From contig NZ_CP014855.1 of assembly GCF_002214385.1 (NCBI RefSeq), positions 434,001 through 498,000 of the forward strand: a stretch of DNA of 64,000 bases, given 5' to 3'. The position numbers and the translations under genes were made by a program. Each line of letters starts with the position of its first letter. Within the stretch, counting starts at the first letter, position 1. The notes under the pieces are model-generated. The model was not told the DNA's origin, did no database searches, and saw nothing but the letters and a program-made list of their open reading frames with translations. This stretch comes from Thermococcus gorgonarius. Lineage in GTDB: Archaea > Methanobacteriota_B > Thermococci > Thermococcales > Thermococcaceae. Below are positions 40,551 through 49,611 of the stretch, one piece after another.

Positions 40551-41462
40551 TCACACCATGAAGCTGATGGTTGTCGTGCTGGGGTACCTCCTGACTTCGA
40601 TGCCGCGGTTGGCAAAGGCTATGCCTATCTCAAGCGGCCTGTTCGGATTTGCTCTCCTTACAACCCTGATCCCTATCTCGTTTTCCAGCCTGTCTTTGTT
40701 AAGCCTTGAAACGTATGAATACAGCAGACTGACGAAGTTCCTGTAATCGTGCATCTCCTCCAGAAACTCCCTCTGCTCGGGGTTCAGGTAGGGGTAGACG
40801 TATTGGTCAAAAAACCACTGGAATGTTCCCAATGTTTCGGATGAATAAACGAACAGCAGCTTGTAGAATTCTTCGTTTTTGTTTCCAAACACTGAGTCCA
40901 TGTACGGAATAGCCCTCCCAAGAATCCTGCTCGCCTCGCTGAGGTTCAGGTTAACCAAGTTCAGTCTCAGGTCGCTACCCCTGAGCTCTAGGAGTATATA
41001 CCTTCCCCCAAAATCCATGTAGATTTGATTGTAAAACAGGACGGATTCTCTGGGTTTGTACGTCATCTGCTGGAGTATCTTGGCAAGGCTGCCCTCTATC
41101 CGTGCCAAAAGATGCGGCTCGCCGATGAACAGCGTTTCAACTCCTCCAACTAAGTCAACGTATACAACTTCCCTATCCAGAACAAATTCAACTTCCCTTC
41201 TCCAACCGGGCAGGTTGTATTTAGTTAATACTGAAAGATCCACTAGTGACACTTTGACCTCTTTCTCCAAGCCGCCAAATCTCTTTTTCAGAACGAGAAC
41301 TGGGTGGTACCCGCTGGCGGGATTCAGAGGGGACACTGGAATGTCTCTCACTTTGATCATGGCGATTAGTGCCTTTTTTATCTTCTCTCTATCCTGCTGG
41401 GAGAACCTCTGCGTTAAGTCCTCGACGAGTCTCTCCAACCTCCCCCTGAGTCTGACTTCCAT
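40551..41462 (-). CDS. Unknown 303-residue protein
   Basis: No family is recognised. The protein starts MEVRLRGRLERLVEDLTQRF and has a mixed alpha/beta pattern with many hydrophobic strands; no membrane span, signal peptide or catalytic motif stands out. The ATG is behind CGGTGGGATC, and a TATA-like TTTTATATCC on the minus strand is visible 35-45 nt upstream, at the end of the FKBP gene. The protease gene follows at once, so a functional link between the two is possible. Confidence is in the coding call, not the role. Confidence 0.7.
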   Translation of the reverse strand: MEVRLRGRLERLVEDLTQRFSQQDREKIKKALIAMIKVRDIPVSPLNPASGYHPVLVLKKRFGGLEKEVKVSLVDLSVLTKYNLPGWRREVEFVLDREVVYVDLVGGVETLFIGEPHLLARIEGSLAKILQQMTYKPRESVLFYNQIYMDFGGRYILLELRGSDLRLNLVNLNLSEASRILGRAIPYMDSVFGNKNEEFYKLLFVYSSETLGTFQWFFDQYVYPYLNPEQREFLEEMHDYRNFVSLLYSYVSRLNKDRLENEIGIRVVRRANPNRPLEIGIAFANRGIEVRRYPSTTTISFMV

Positions 41463-41504
41463 GATCCCACCGGGAGGTAGATTGGAAGAAAGGATATAAA
41501 AGGA

Positions 41505-42422
41505 TTAGGAAGTCTGCTCCTCTTCGCCAGCTTCTTTTGTGTCCTCCTGAGGTTTTTCCTCAACGATCTCTTCGGAGGATCCAGCGTCCTCCTCCTTAGT
41601 GCTTTCGCTGACTTCCTCTACCTGAGACTCGGCTGCCTCCTCATTAGTTTTCTCTGACGCTTTTTCAGAGACCTCTGTTTCTTCGCTACCTTCCTCTTTT
41701 TCCGCCTCTTGCGGCTTTAGAAGTTCCTCAACTGTGGGCTTGAACTTGACCTCTTCGTATCCTATGAACTTGAGGTCGCTTTCAAGAAGTATCTCCCCCA
41801 GCACTAGAGTGTTTCTATCGACTTCATCGAGCACGGGCCTGAAGTCAACGGTTACGTCTTTCTCCCCAACTTCAATGACAACTTTTTCCAGCGGTATCCT
41901 GGGCAGACGGAGCTCTATAAGAGCCTTGACTTTCTCTATAGGATCCTCCACTTTCTCCGTTACCTCAACTTCATAGACCAAGTGCTTGCCCGCGTAGGGG
42001 TGGTTGAAATCGATCCTAACTCTGCCACCGCTCACGGTGAGTATTCGTCCCTTAAGCTTCCTTCCATCGCCGGTTTCGAGCTCTATCGGCATTCCCGGGA
42101 TTGGGTATATCCCTGCCCTCCTAAGCTGGCCCAGAGTGAAGACCTTGATGAGTTTAGGATCTCTCTTTCCGAAACCCTTCTCGGGGGGAATAATTATCTC
42201 ATACTTCTTTCCAACTTCTAGGCCTTCAAGCTGTTCATCCAGTCCCTGAATTACGTGACCTGCACCGACCGCTATAGGGACGGGCCCATAAACGCCGTTC
42301 TCTTTGTATATGCCTGCTTCTTTTGCTATTTCCTCCTCGGTAGTGTCAAAAATCTCGCCCGTCTCTTTTATTCTTCCGGTGTACTTGAGCCGAATAACGT
42401 CCCCTCTCTGGATCTTTGTCAT
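41505..42422 (-). CDS. Long FKBP-type peptidyl-prolyl isomerase
   Basis: This 305-residue prolyl isomerase of the archaeal FKBP26/SlyD-like group assists protein folding. The FKBP core VIRLKYTGRIKETGEIFDTT is interrupted by the IF-domain, and GAGHVIQGLDEQLEGLEVGKK and PPEKGFGKRDPKL follow. The C-terminal archaeal domain continues to about residue 220. The last 75 residues or so are a Glu/Ser/Thr-rich tail with little secondary structure. ATG at 42422 follows GGAGGT by 7 nt; an upstream ATG would place the ribosome site in the coding region. It diverges from cysS. Confidence 0.93.
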   Translation of the reverse strand: MTKIQRGDVIRLKYTGRIKETGEIFDTTEEEIAKEAGIYKENGVYGPVPIAVGAGHVIQGLDEQLEGLEVGKKYEIIIPPEKGFGKRDPKLIKVFTLGQLRRAGIYPIPGMPIELETGDGRKLKGRILTVSGGRVRIDFNHPYAGKHLVYEVEVTEKVEDPIEKVKALIELRLPRIPLEKVVIEVGEKDVTVDFRPVLDEVDRNTLVLGEILLESDLKFIGYEEVKFKPTVEELLKPQEAEKEEGSEETEVSEKASEKTNEEAAESQVEEVSESTKEEDAGSSEEIVEEKPQEDTKEAGEEEQTS

Positions 42423-42530
42423 TTTCCCAACCTCCATCCTTTTCTACTCCCAGTTATGGAGGTGGTTTTTAAGCTTTCCCGCATCGATAAACTAATAAAA
42501 AATCCTGCAAAACACCGCGCGGTGGTTAGC

Positions 42531-43961
42531 ATGGGGATAAAAATCTACAACACCCTAACCAGAAAGAAAGAGGAGTTCATGCCGCTCAGAGAGGGCGAGG
42601 TTAGGATGTACGTCTGCGGGCCGACGGTTTACGATTACCCCCATCTCGGCCATGCGAGGACCTACATAGCCTTCGACGTTGTGAGGCGCTACTTCGAGCA
42701 CAAAGGATACACTGTTCTGATGGTCATGAACTTCACGGACATCGATGACAAGATAATCAAGAGGGCCAATGAAACCGGTGAGGATCCGAAAGAGCTCGCC
42801 GAGAAGTTTCTAAGGTACTTCCTTGAAGACATGGCTGCCTTGAAGGTCAAGCCTGCAGACATCTATCCTCGGGTTACAGAGCACATAGATGATATTATTG
42901 AATTCATAAAAAAGCTCCAGGAAAAGGGCTACGCATACGAGGGTTCCGATGGCGTTTACTTTGAAGTTAGGAAGTTTAAGGACTACGGAAAGCTGAGCAA
43001 GATAAAGCTGGAAGACCTTGTTAAAGGCGCAAGGGTAGAGCCGGGCGAAGGGAAGAAGAACCCGGAGGATTTTGCCCTCTGGAAGAAGGCAAAGCCGGGA
43101 GAGCCCAAATGGGAGAGCCCCTGGGGTGAGGGAAGACCCGGCTGGCACATTGAGTGCTCCACGATGAGCACAAAGTACCTCGGAGAGAGCTTCGACATCC
43201 ACGGCGGCGGAAGTGACCTTATATTCCCCCACCACGAAAACGAGATTGCCCAGACGGAAGCGTGCACCGGCCACGAGTGGGTCCGCTACTGGATGCACAC
43301 CGGCTTTCTGATGGTCAACGGCGAAAAAATGAGCAAAAGCCTAGGAAACTTCATCACTATTAGGGAAATACTGAAGCACTATGACCCTGAAGTCGTGAGA
43401 CTCTTCGTCCTGCAGAGGCACTACCGCTCGCCGCTCGACTACACTGAGGAGGGCATGGAGCACGCTAAGAACAACCTTGAGCGCCTGTATAACACCCTTG
43501 AAAACATCCGCGTGGCGATGGAGAGGGCCGAGATTTCCTTCCGCTGGGAGAAGCCGGAATTTGAAGCCTATGAGGCGATAAGGGAGGCAAGGAAAAAGTT
43601 CTACGAGGCGATGGACGATGACTTCAACACGGCCGAGGCTCTGAAGGCCGTCTTCGAGGCCAGCAACTCAATCAACCGCTATTTAACCCAGGTAGAGACG
43701 CCGAAGGAGAGCATCCTGAGGAAGGCCTGGGAATTCTTCAAGGTTGTGAGCGAGGTCTTCGGGATCTTCGAGGACTACTTCATGGAACAGAAGGCAGGCC
43801 AGGAGGAAGAACTCATAAAGCTCCTCATAGAGGTGCGCACCCAGCTCAGGAAGGAGAGAAACTTCGCCCTGGCGGACAAGATAAGGGCCGGGCTGAGGGA
43901 GCTTGGGATTCAGCTCGAGGACACGCCGCAGGGAACTGTCTGGAAAAGGATCAAGGTTTGA
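42531..43961 (+). CDS. cysS: Cysteinyl-tRNA synthetase
   Basis: This 476-residue class I synthetase charges tRNA-Cys. YVCGPTVYDYPHLGH has the zinc Cys and the HLGH (HIGH) motif at residues 38-41. KMSKS occupies residues 266-270. GGGSDLIFPHHENE supplies the remaining zinc His/Glu. The C-terminal DALR helical domain is present. ATG at 42531 follows GGTGG by 5 nt in a small GC palindrome, and the upstream open frame lacks such a site. It is transcribed on its own; a T-rich run follows the stop. Confidence 0.97.
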   Translation: MGIKIYNTLTRKKEEFMPLREGEVRMYVCGPTVYDYPHLGHARTYIAFDVVRRYFEHKGYTVLMVMNFTDIDDKIIKRANETGEDPKELAEKFLRYFLEDMAALKVKPADIYPRVTEHIDDIIEFIKKLQEKGYAYEGSDGVYFEVRKFKDYGKLSKIKLEDLVKGARVEPGEGKKNPEDFALWKKAKPGEPKWESPWGEGRPGWHIECSTMSTKYLGESFDIHGGGSDLIFPHHENEIAQTEACTGHEWVRYWMHTGFLMVNGEKMSKSLGNFITIREILKHYDPEVVRLFVLQRHYRSPLDYTEEGMEHAKNNLERLYNTLENIRVAMERAEISFRWEKPEFEAYEAIREARKKFYEAMDDDFNTAEALKAVFEASNSINRYLTQVETPKESILRKAWEFFKVVSEVFGIFEDYFMEQKAGQEEELIKLLIEVRTQLRKERNFALADKIRAGLRELGIQLEDTPQGTVWKRIKV

Positions 43962-43968
43962 AGGTTTC

Positions 43969-43979
43969 TTTTTCCCTTG
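43969..43979 (+). terminator. T-rich terminator after cysS
   Basis: The pyrimidine run TTTCTTTTTCCC follows the cysS stop within 10 nt and lies in the convergent gap to pyruvate kinase. It fits a U-rich archaeal transcript end. Confidence 0.45.
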
Positions 43980-44018
43980 TTATTTATAAACTTCCTGAAA
44001 AGAAATTAAAACAAAGAA

Positions 44019-45443
44019 TTATGGAACCTGGAAGATCCTCACGGTGTTTGTTCCAACAGTTTTTCCAACAGGTGCCCCCTTGGTAAGGAGCACGGTGTCG
44101 TCTTCCCTGGCAAGGCCGAGGCCCTTTATCAGGCTGATTATTTCGTTCTCGTCGTGGCTCTCAATAACAAATGGATACACCCCATAGCTGAACATCAACC
44201 CGTTGGCAACTTTCTCATCGCTCGTGAACGCGAGGATCCACTGCTTCGGCCTGAAGCGGGAGATCAGACGGGCGGTGTAGCCGCTTTTGGTGGGAGTTAG
44301 GATGTATTTGGCATCAACAACCTGAAGGGCCTCTATTATGCTCCTCGTGATGGCGTCCTTTATGGTCCCCTTCTTTGGGATTTTTTCCTTCCACTCCAGC
44401 ATTCTCACATTGCCAAAGCTTTCTCTGTATGCCTCTGTAGCCCTGGCTATCTTTGCCATCATCCTAACTGCATCAACGGGATACTTTCCAACGGCAGTCT
44501 CCTCGGAGAGCATAACCGCATCGGCACCGTCAAGTATTGCGTTTGCCACGTCCGTGACCTCGGCCCTGGTTGGGAGTTTCTCCACAGTCATGCTCTCAAG
44601 CATCTGGGTGGCCACTATAGTGGGTTTACCCGCCATTACAGCTTTCTCTATGAGCCTCTTCTGAAGAATGGGGAGCTTTTCAATGGGTATCTCGACACCT
44701 AGGTCGCCCCTGGCTATCATTACACCATCTGAGGCTGATAGTATCTCCTCGAAGTTCCTGATGGCATCAGGTCTTTCTATCTTTGATATCACAAACATCT
44801 TAGCCCCCTGCTTTTCAATGAAACTCCTAACCTTGAGAACGTCATAGGCAGAACCAACAAAACTGATTCCAACCGCATCCACCTCGTTTTCAGCCATGAA
44901 CCCGAGGATCTCAAGATCCTTCTCTGTCACGGCCTCCAGCGGAATTCGAGCATTTGGTATGTTTATTCCCTTGTGAGAGTACAGTACTCCTCCAACAATA
45001 ACCTTACAGACGACATCTGGCCCCTCTACTTTGACCACTTTAAGGACAATGAACCCATCGCTGAGATAGATAACATCGCCGGGAGATACAAGTTTGGGGA
45101 GGTCTTTGAACTCTACCGGGATTAATCCTTCCATCCCCTCAACGTCCCTTACTGTAAGGGTCACTGTCTGGTTGCGCCGGAGCTCGACCTTCCCTCCAAT
45201 TATATTTCCTACCCTTATCTTAACCCCCGGAAGATCCCCCAGTATCGCAACTCTGCGACCGAGACGTTCTGAAGCCCTTCTTATCTTCTCAATTCTCTTT
45301 TTGTGTTCCTCAAATGTGCCGTGCGAGAAGTTTATTCTGGCAACACTCATTCCAGCTTTTATCAGAGCTTCCAGCGTCTTAGAATCATCCGATGCCGGCC
45401 CAATAGTGGCAATGATTTTTGTCTTGTGTGAGGGTAGTCTCAT
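44019..45443 (-). CDS. pyk: Pyruvate kinase
   Basis: This 474-residue glycolytic enzyme makes pyruvate and ATP from phosphoenolpyruvate and ADP. TKIIATIGPAS and MSVARINFSHG are N-terminal signatures, ISKIERPDAIRNF contains the catalytic Lys, GVMIARGDLGVEIP the metal-binding Glu/Asp loop, and ATQMLESM and MLSEETAVGKYP follow. ATG at 45443 with GGTGAG upstream is a good start. A TATA-like TTAAAT lies some 35 nt upstream on the minus strand. I looked for a glycolytic motif upstream and did not find a convincing one. The gene borders the AT-rich desert at 45.4-47.1 kb. Confidence 0.97.
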   Translation of the reverse strand: MRLPSHKTKIIATIGPASDDSKTLEALIKAGMSVARINFSHGTFEEHKKRIEKIRRASERLGRRVAILGDLPGVKIRVGNIIGGKVELRRNQTVTLTVRDVEGMEGLIPVEFKDLPKLVSPGDVIYLSDGFIVLKVVKVEGPDVVCKVIVGGVLYSHKGINIPNARIPLEAVTEKDLEILGFMAENEVDAVGISFVGSAYDVLKVRSFIEKQGAKMFVISKIERPDAIRNFEEILSASDGVMIARGDLGVEIPIEKLPILQKRLIEKAVMAGKPTIVATQMLESMTVEKLPTRAEVTDVANAILDGADAVMLSEETAVGKYPVDAVRMMAKIARATEAYRESFGNVRMLEWKEKIPKKGTIKDAITRSIIEALQVVDAKYILTPTKSGYTARLISRFRPKQWILAFTSDEKVANGLMFSYGVYPFVIESHDENEIISLIKGLGLAREDDTVLLTKGAPVGKTVGTNTVRIFQVP

Positions 45444-47097
45444 GATATTCTCACCGACTTTTCTATTTTCATATTAGATTTAACTCTTTTTGGTGATGTC
45501 GTTTGGATTATCCATATCGTATTGTAAAATATATAATTAGATCTCCCTAACATTATTTCCAATGTATCTCGCGGAAAATACTGAGAATTGTTACTTTTAA
45601 TAATTGTATTTTCTATGAATTATCAATATTCATTGCTAGAAATAACTTTGTTTAGGTATAAAAATTGATAAATTCATTAGTTATATTATTAATTACTTAT
45701 AAAATTATTTTTACACACAATAGCCAACATTAAAAAATCCAAATTTTTTAATACTTTGATCAGTGATATTAACAAAACTTCACATTCGAAACCATGTAGA
45801 AGCGTCCCCAAACACATGTTCGTGGGGTCATGATATTTGTCATATGCTCCGGTCTTAACACCAAAATTTCATAATACTATTAAAGGTAGTTATAGGAGAC
45901 AAGTGATATCCCGAGAGAACGGTATATGTACGTATTGGGCCCCTGCGAGCCGTTGGTATCACAATACATCCATCAAAAAGACGCGTGTTTTTAATCTTCA
46001 TGGGCCTCACCAGGTAGGGCAGAGAAAGCTCTCCTTCTGGAGAGATACGCTAAGTTCTCCCAAACGGGCTGGTATCTATTCTGCTTGACTGAAACTTCAG
46101 GGGTCTCCAACTATAAGCTGTTTGGTCACTCAAATATCTGGCAGTGAACCAAGAAAACAAAACTCCTCCTTACCACACAAAAATCTCCCCCTTTTTATGT
46201 ATGTGTTTGTACATTAAATTTGGATATAATGTACCTTATATCCAAATTACACGAACATAAAAGTACATTAAATCGGGAGAAGGTGAACGCAACCTCGAAA
46301 GCGGATTGAAGTAATTCTAACCATCTAAACGGTAAATCAGTGCCCATTAGTTTGGAGGTGAGCTCTCGTGTCTTTGTGTCAAAGCCAAAACAGTGCTGTG
46401 GGCGACATCTCCCGTGTAAAGAAAGCCAGTTATAAATTGCTGCCGATGGCTGGAAGATATTAGAAGGATTGAGTTGTGATGTTGAGATTTAGTCTCTGGT
46501 GTAGGTCATAATACAAGGGGTCTAGTAAAATGCCGCTGACTCGGCCAGTCAGCTAAAGGCTCAGGGGGTATTAACATACTGTGGGCTGAGGGAATACACT
46601 AGCGCGCAATTTCAGTATCTACCCATCGCTTTGTCCTGATGGATACTCGTTGGACATCCCATCGGGGTATGCCAATCGCATTATAACCATCTTTAATTGT
46701 AACCCAATTTTGTGATAAAGATGCCGGCTCTTACAGTTCAAAAACCCGTGTCCTGGAAGGCTCGTGTGTTTCAGTGTTTCGAACCCCTGAACAGGGCCCA
46801 CCCCGCCCAAATAGCTATATACATTGTGCCAATATTACCACCCAACATAGTTGAAAATCAAAAAAATACTAATATTACTGATAGTAATTTCAATATAATC
46901 TGGTCTATACAACATATTAACAATTAGGAACTGTCCTAATACTAACTTATTAAAATATATAGGAAATTAGACATATTAGAAGTAATTTCATTAAAATTTC
47001 AAAAAGTCAAAATTCACTGAAAATTTTGAGAGTTGATCCACAGAATATAGAGAGAGCAAAAGAGCGAGAAAAAAGCCGGAAAAAGGCATTAAAGCCT
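45444..47097. other. AT-rich gene-free region
   Basis: This 1.65-kb gap between pyruvate kinase and purB has no convincing gene. The left part (45480-45790) is about three-quarters A+T, in sharp contrast to the flanks. The middle includes open stretches of 60-83 codons on both strands without ribosome sites or typical codon use. One short phrase on + near 46105-46145 (KLFGHSNI) resembles the C-terminal region of a tyrosine recombinase, but is too short to call. The stretch around 46353-46466 has GGAGGTG followed by GTG and 31 codons, of doubtful meaning. The strongest structure is the palindrome described at 46217-46248. It may be a remnant of an integrated element or lost genes. Confidence 0.6.
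46209..46273. repeat. 13-bp perfect inverted repeat with flanking direct repeats
   Basis: AATTTGGATATAA (46217-46229) and TTATATCCAAATT (46236-46248) are perfectly complementary 13-bp arms around the 6-nt spacer TGTACC. GTACATTAAAT occurs at 46209-46219 and again at 46263-46273. AATGTAC at the centre is the inverse of GTACATT at the left. The layered repeats are reminiscent of a regulator operator or a replication/partition site of an extrachromosomal element. Confidence 0.8.
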
Positions 47098-48453
47098 TTA
47101 TATGTTTTCTTCGCGCTCTTTCTCTTCTATAAAGGCAATTACGTTATCCACTATCTGCGGGGCCAGTCCGATGTAGTTCTCTGGCTTTAGAGAAGCTATG
47201 TCATCATCGCTGAGGAACTTTCTAACTTCTTCACTTTCCTTCACGACCTCGAGGAGATCCCTCCCCTCGCGGAAGGCTTTCATAGCCAATCTCCTTACCA
47301 ATTCATGCGCCTCCTGCCTTCCCATGCCTTTCTCAGTGAGCTTGAGCATCAGAGGCTCGGCCATTATCAGGTTGTTAGTCATGTAGAGGTTGCGCTTTAT
47401 GTTCTCAGGGAAGAACTCGAGACCACTCAGGACTTTTATAGTGGTTTTTAGCATCTCGTCAATGAGAACGAAGCTCTCAGGGAGAATGACTCTCTCCACC
47501 GATGAGTTCGTCAGGTCCCTCTCGTGCCAGAGCGGGTTGTTCAGCAGGGCCGGAATCACGTTGGAGTAGAGAACTCTCGCCAAACCGCTCACCTTCTCGC
47601 TCCTTATGGGGTTCCTCTTGTGGGGCATTGTGGAAGAACCTACCTGCCTCTCACCAAAGGGCTCACTGACCTCCAGGATTTCGGTTCTCTGGAGGTTTCT
47701 AATCTCCAAGGCAATCTTGTCGAGGGTGGAAGCGACGAGGGCCAGGAAGGCCATCAGCTCTGCGTAAACGTCCCTCTGGATTATCTGGTTGCTTATCCTC
47801 ACGGGCTTGAGCCCGAGGTCTTCCATGACCAGCCTTTGTATCTCAAGTCCCTTCTCCTCGAAGCTCGCCATAGTTCCGACTGCGCCACTCATCTGGCCGA
47901 CGAGAACCCTCTCCTTGAGTTCGTTGAGCCTGTCGATGTGCCTCTGAACCTCATCGAGCCATATTGCGAACTTCATTCCATAAGTGGTCGGAACGGCGTG
48001 CTGACCGTGGGTCCTGCCAATGCAGACGGTGTACTTGTGCTCCTTTGCGAGTTTTTTCAGAACGGAGCGGAGTTCTTTCAAGTCCCTCTCGACTATTTCA
48101 AGGCTCTCCTTTATGAGGAGTGCGTTGGCGGTGTCTATGATGTCGTTTGAGGTAGCGCCGAGGTGGACGTACTTCCCGTGCTCGCCGCAGATCTCACTTA
48201 AAGCTTTGACGACCGCCATTATGTCGTGGTGTATCTCGGCCTCTATCTCCTTGACACGCTCAAGTTTGACCCACTTCGTGTTGGCCCTCTCGGAGATAAC
48301 GCGGGCGCTCTCCTCGGGTATGTTCCCCAGCTTTGCGTGTGCCCTCGCTAAAGCCGCCTCAACGTCGAGAAGCTTCTGGAGTTTGTTTTCCTCGTCCCAT
48401 ATGAGGCGCATCTCTTCGCTCCCGTACCTGTAATCTATGGGGTGGACGGCCAT
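47098..48453 (-). CDS. purB: Adenylosuccinate lyase
   Basis: This 451-residue fumarase-superfamily lyase acts twice in purine synthesis, splitting SAICAR and adenylosuccinate to release fumarate. The signature GSSTMPHKRNP carries the flexible catalytic-loop Ser. HLGATSNDI and GRTHGQHAVPTTYG are the other conserved active-site segments. ATG at 48453 follows GGTGAT by 5 nt; an upstream ATG at 48465 would place that ribosome site inside the gene. Minus-strand TATA ATTTAAATG lies about 37 nt upstream and overlaps a 10-bp inverted repeat, suggesting regulated purine synthesis. Confidence 0.96.
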   Translation of the reverse strand: MAVHPIDYRYGSEEMRLIWDEENKLQKLLDVEAALARAHAKLGNIPEESARVISERANTKWVKLERVKEIEAEIHHDIMAVVKALSEICGEHGKYVHLGATSNDIIDTANALLIKESLEIVERDLKELRSVLKKLAKEHKYTVCIGRTHGQHAVPTTYGMKFAIWLDEVQRHIDRLNELKERVLVGQMSGAVGTMASFEEKGLEIQRLVMEDLGLKPVRISNQIIQRDVYAELMAFLALVASTLDKIALEIRNLQRTEILEVSEPFGERQVGSSTMPHKRNPIRSEKVSGLARVLYSNVIPALLNNPLWHERDLTNSSVERVILPESFVLIDEMLKTTIKVLSGLEFFPENIKRNLYMTNNLIMAEPLMLKLTEKGMGRQEAHELVRRLAMKAFREGRDLLEVVKESEEVRKFLSDDDIASLKPENYIGLAPQIVDNVIAFIEEKEREENI

Positions 48454-48483
48454 TTTTATCACCATTATAATGTCAATATTCCG

Positions 48484-48516
48484 AACATTTAAATCCTTCT
48501 TTGACTTTTAAATGTT
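48484..48516. promoter_or_regulatory. Inverted repeat over purB promoter
   Basis: AACATTTAAA (48484-48493) and TTTAAATGTT (48507-48516) form a perfect 10-bp inverted repeat with a 13-nt spacer. The left arm coincides with the purB TATA box (minus strand), so binding there would block TBP. It may be an operator; alternatively, the second arm could be a second TATA. Confidence 0.5.
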
Positions 48517-48573
48517 AAAACGTCTCCCCTCTAATTCTAGAGCCTCGGGCATATGCATGGGGAAACCGAAAAG

Positions 48574-48580
48574 TATTTAA
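48574..48580 (+). promoter_or_regulatory. TATA box of alba
   Basis: TATTTAA preceded by the BRE-like CCGAAAAG stands 49 nt before the alba ATG, placing the start of transcription near 48603. It is a strong match expected for an abundant chromatin protein. Confidence 0.7.
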
Positions 48581-48628
48581 CCCTATCTCGGCGATAGGCT
48601 AACGACAAAACTTCCGGAGGTGCCAGAA

Positions 48629-48904
48629 ATGGCTGAGGAGCACGTTGTCTACATCGGAAAGAAGCCGGTTATGAACTACGTCCTGGCCGTTATAACCCAG
48701 TTCAACGAGGGTGCCAAGGAGGTCACTGTGAAGGCTCGCGGTAGGGCTATCAGCAGGGCCGTTGACGTCGCCGAGATCGTCAGGAACAGGTTCCTCCCAG
48801 AGGTCAGGGTCAAGGAGATCAAGATCGGCACCGAGGAGCTTCCGACTGCCGACGGCAGGACTGCCAACACCTCGACCATCGAGATAGTTCTTGAGAAGCC
48901 GTGA
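48629..48904 (+). CDS. albA: Alba chromatin protein
   Basis: This 91-residue archaeal DNA/RNA-binding protein is among the most abundant nucleoid proteins. [20 protein letters not shown] contains the conserved lysines that bind nucleic acid, and [21 protein letters not shown] forms the helix and dimer interface. ATG at 48629 follows GGAGGTG by exactly 6 nt. It has its own strong promoter and lies opposite purB. Family knowledge: acetylation of the N-terminal Lys weakens DNA binding in Sulfolobus; it cannot be judged here. Confidence 0.96.
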   Translation: MAEEHVVYIGKKPVMNYVLAVITQFNEGAKEVTVKARGRAISRAVDVAEIVRNRFLPEVRVKEIKIGTEELPTADGRTANTSTIEIVLEKP

Positions 48905-48997
48905 ATTGATTAAATCCTTTTCCTTTTACTCTCATGCCTTTTGCTTCAAAGTTCTTTGAATTTAATATTCCCCTCCCAACTTCTAACGGTGACTTAG

Positions 48998-49588
48998 ATA
49001 ATAACCAATGAGGAGGCCCTGGCAATTCTCCATACGATTGAGGACGAATCCAAGTCAATAACTCAGATCTCCGAAGAACTTGGATTTCCCCTCTCCACTG
49101 TAAGCTACCACATCGACAGGATGCTACGGGTGGGGCTCGTTGAGGCCGCGGGGGAAGAAGTATGGGAAGAAACTTCGGGAGGTAAGGCTCTACCGGGCTT
49201 CCAATAGGTTCATCCTAATAGTCCCGCGCCTTGACGCAGGCAGGGTCACCAAAGAGCTTCCCTCCTCGAAAAGCTGCATGTAATAAGCTTGGACTAGTGT
49301 CTTTTCTGTCTATTGCATCCAGCAGGTTCCTTTGATCCTATGTCGTTGAAAATGTCTTGAAGTTCTTCAGTACCGATAATGAGTCTCAGATCTATATCCA
49401 GTGTGAACATTTACACGCCCGTTACAACTGCTCCTAATAACGCAACGATAAGCACTACCCCAGTCGGGAGTGGCAGAAGCGGGCATTCCCCGCTGTATTT
49501 AGCCGTGTTGGTGTTTATCAGTACTTTTCTAATATCTTACTGGCTCCTTAGGAGAAGATCCCAAAACGTTTTTAAGTTTCCTCCATGA
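48998..49588 (+). pseudogene. Frameshifted membrane-anchored HTH regulator
   Basis: The first frame encodes an ArsR/winged-helix domain (ITNEEALAILHTIED, SEELGFPLSTVSYHIDRM). At a run of five G (49150-49154) the frame breaks; dropping one G restores KKYGKKLREVRLYRASNRF, which continues to a double stop at 49281-49286. The third piece, around 49290-49370, has hydrophobic residues in another frame, and a final frame (49379-49588) holds a Thr-rich linker, a membrane span and a RRRSQN end. Together they describe one HTH protein with a C-terminal span, damaged at least twice. The first codon is also lost: a TAG lies where a start would be. A TATA-like TTTAATATT precedes it. Confidence 0.72.
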
Positions 49589-49611
49589 AACTCCCCTGAA
49601 GAGGTGGTACC

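Noticed and set aside
44338-45477. Open frames antisense to pyruvate kinase
   Set aside because: Serine-rich mirror translations of a conserved gene; antisense shadows common in high-GC coding regions.
45444-45540. TGM search upstream of pyruvate kinase
   Set aside because: Only a single CATCAC half-site is seen, without the GTGATA partner at 5-nt spacing.
45837-46088. Open frame of 83 codons on + in the AT-rich gap
   Set aside because: No ribosome site, no recognisable family, atypical codon use; more likely decayed sequence.
46353-46466. GGAGGTG followed by a GTG and 31 codons
   Set aside because: The ribosome site fits but the peptide is very short and no homologue comes to mind; kept only as a note in the gap description.
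46770-46800. T-arm-like GGTTCGAA on the minus strand
   Set aside because: Flanking bases do not form a T-stem and no acceptor or anticodon arm is visible, so it is not a tRNA. No tRNA gene was found in the window.
46619-46810. Open frame of 63 codons on - in the AT-rich gap
   Set aside because: No promoter or ribosome site, and the region is compositionally foreign; not called a gene.
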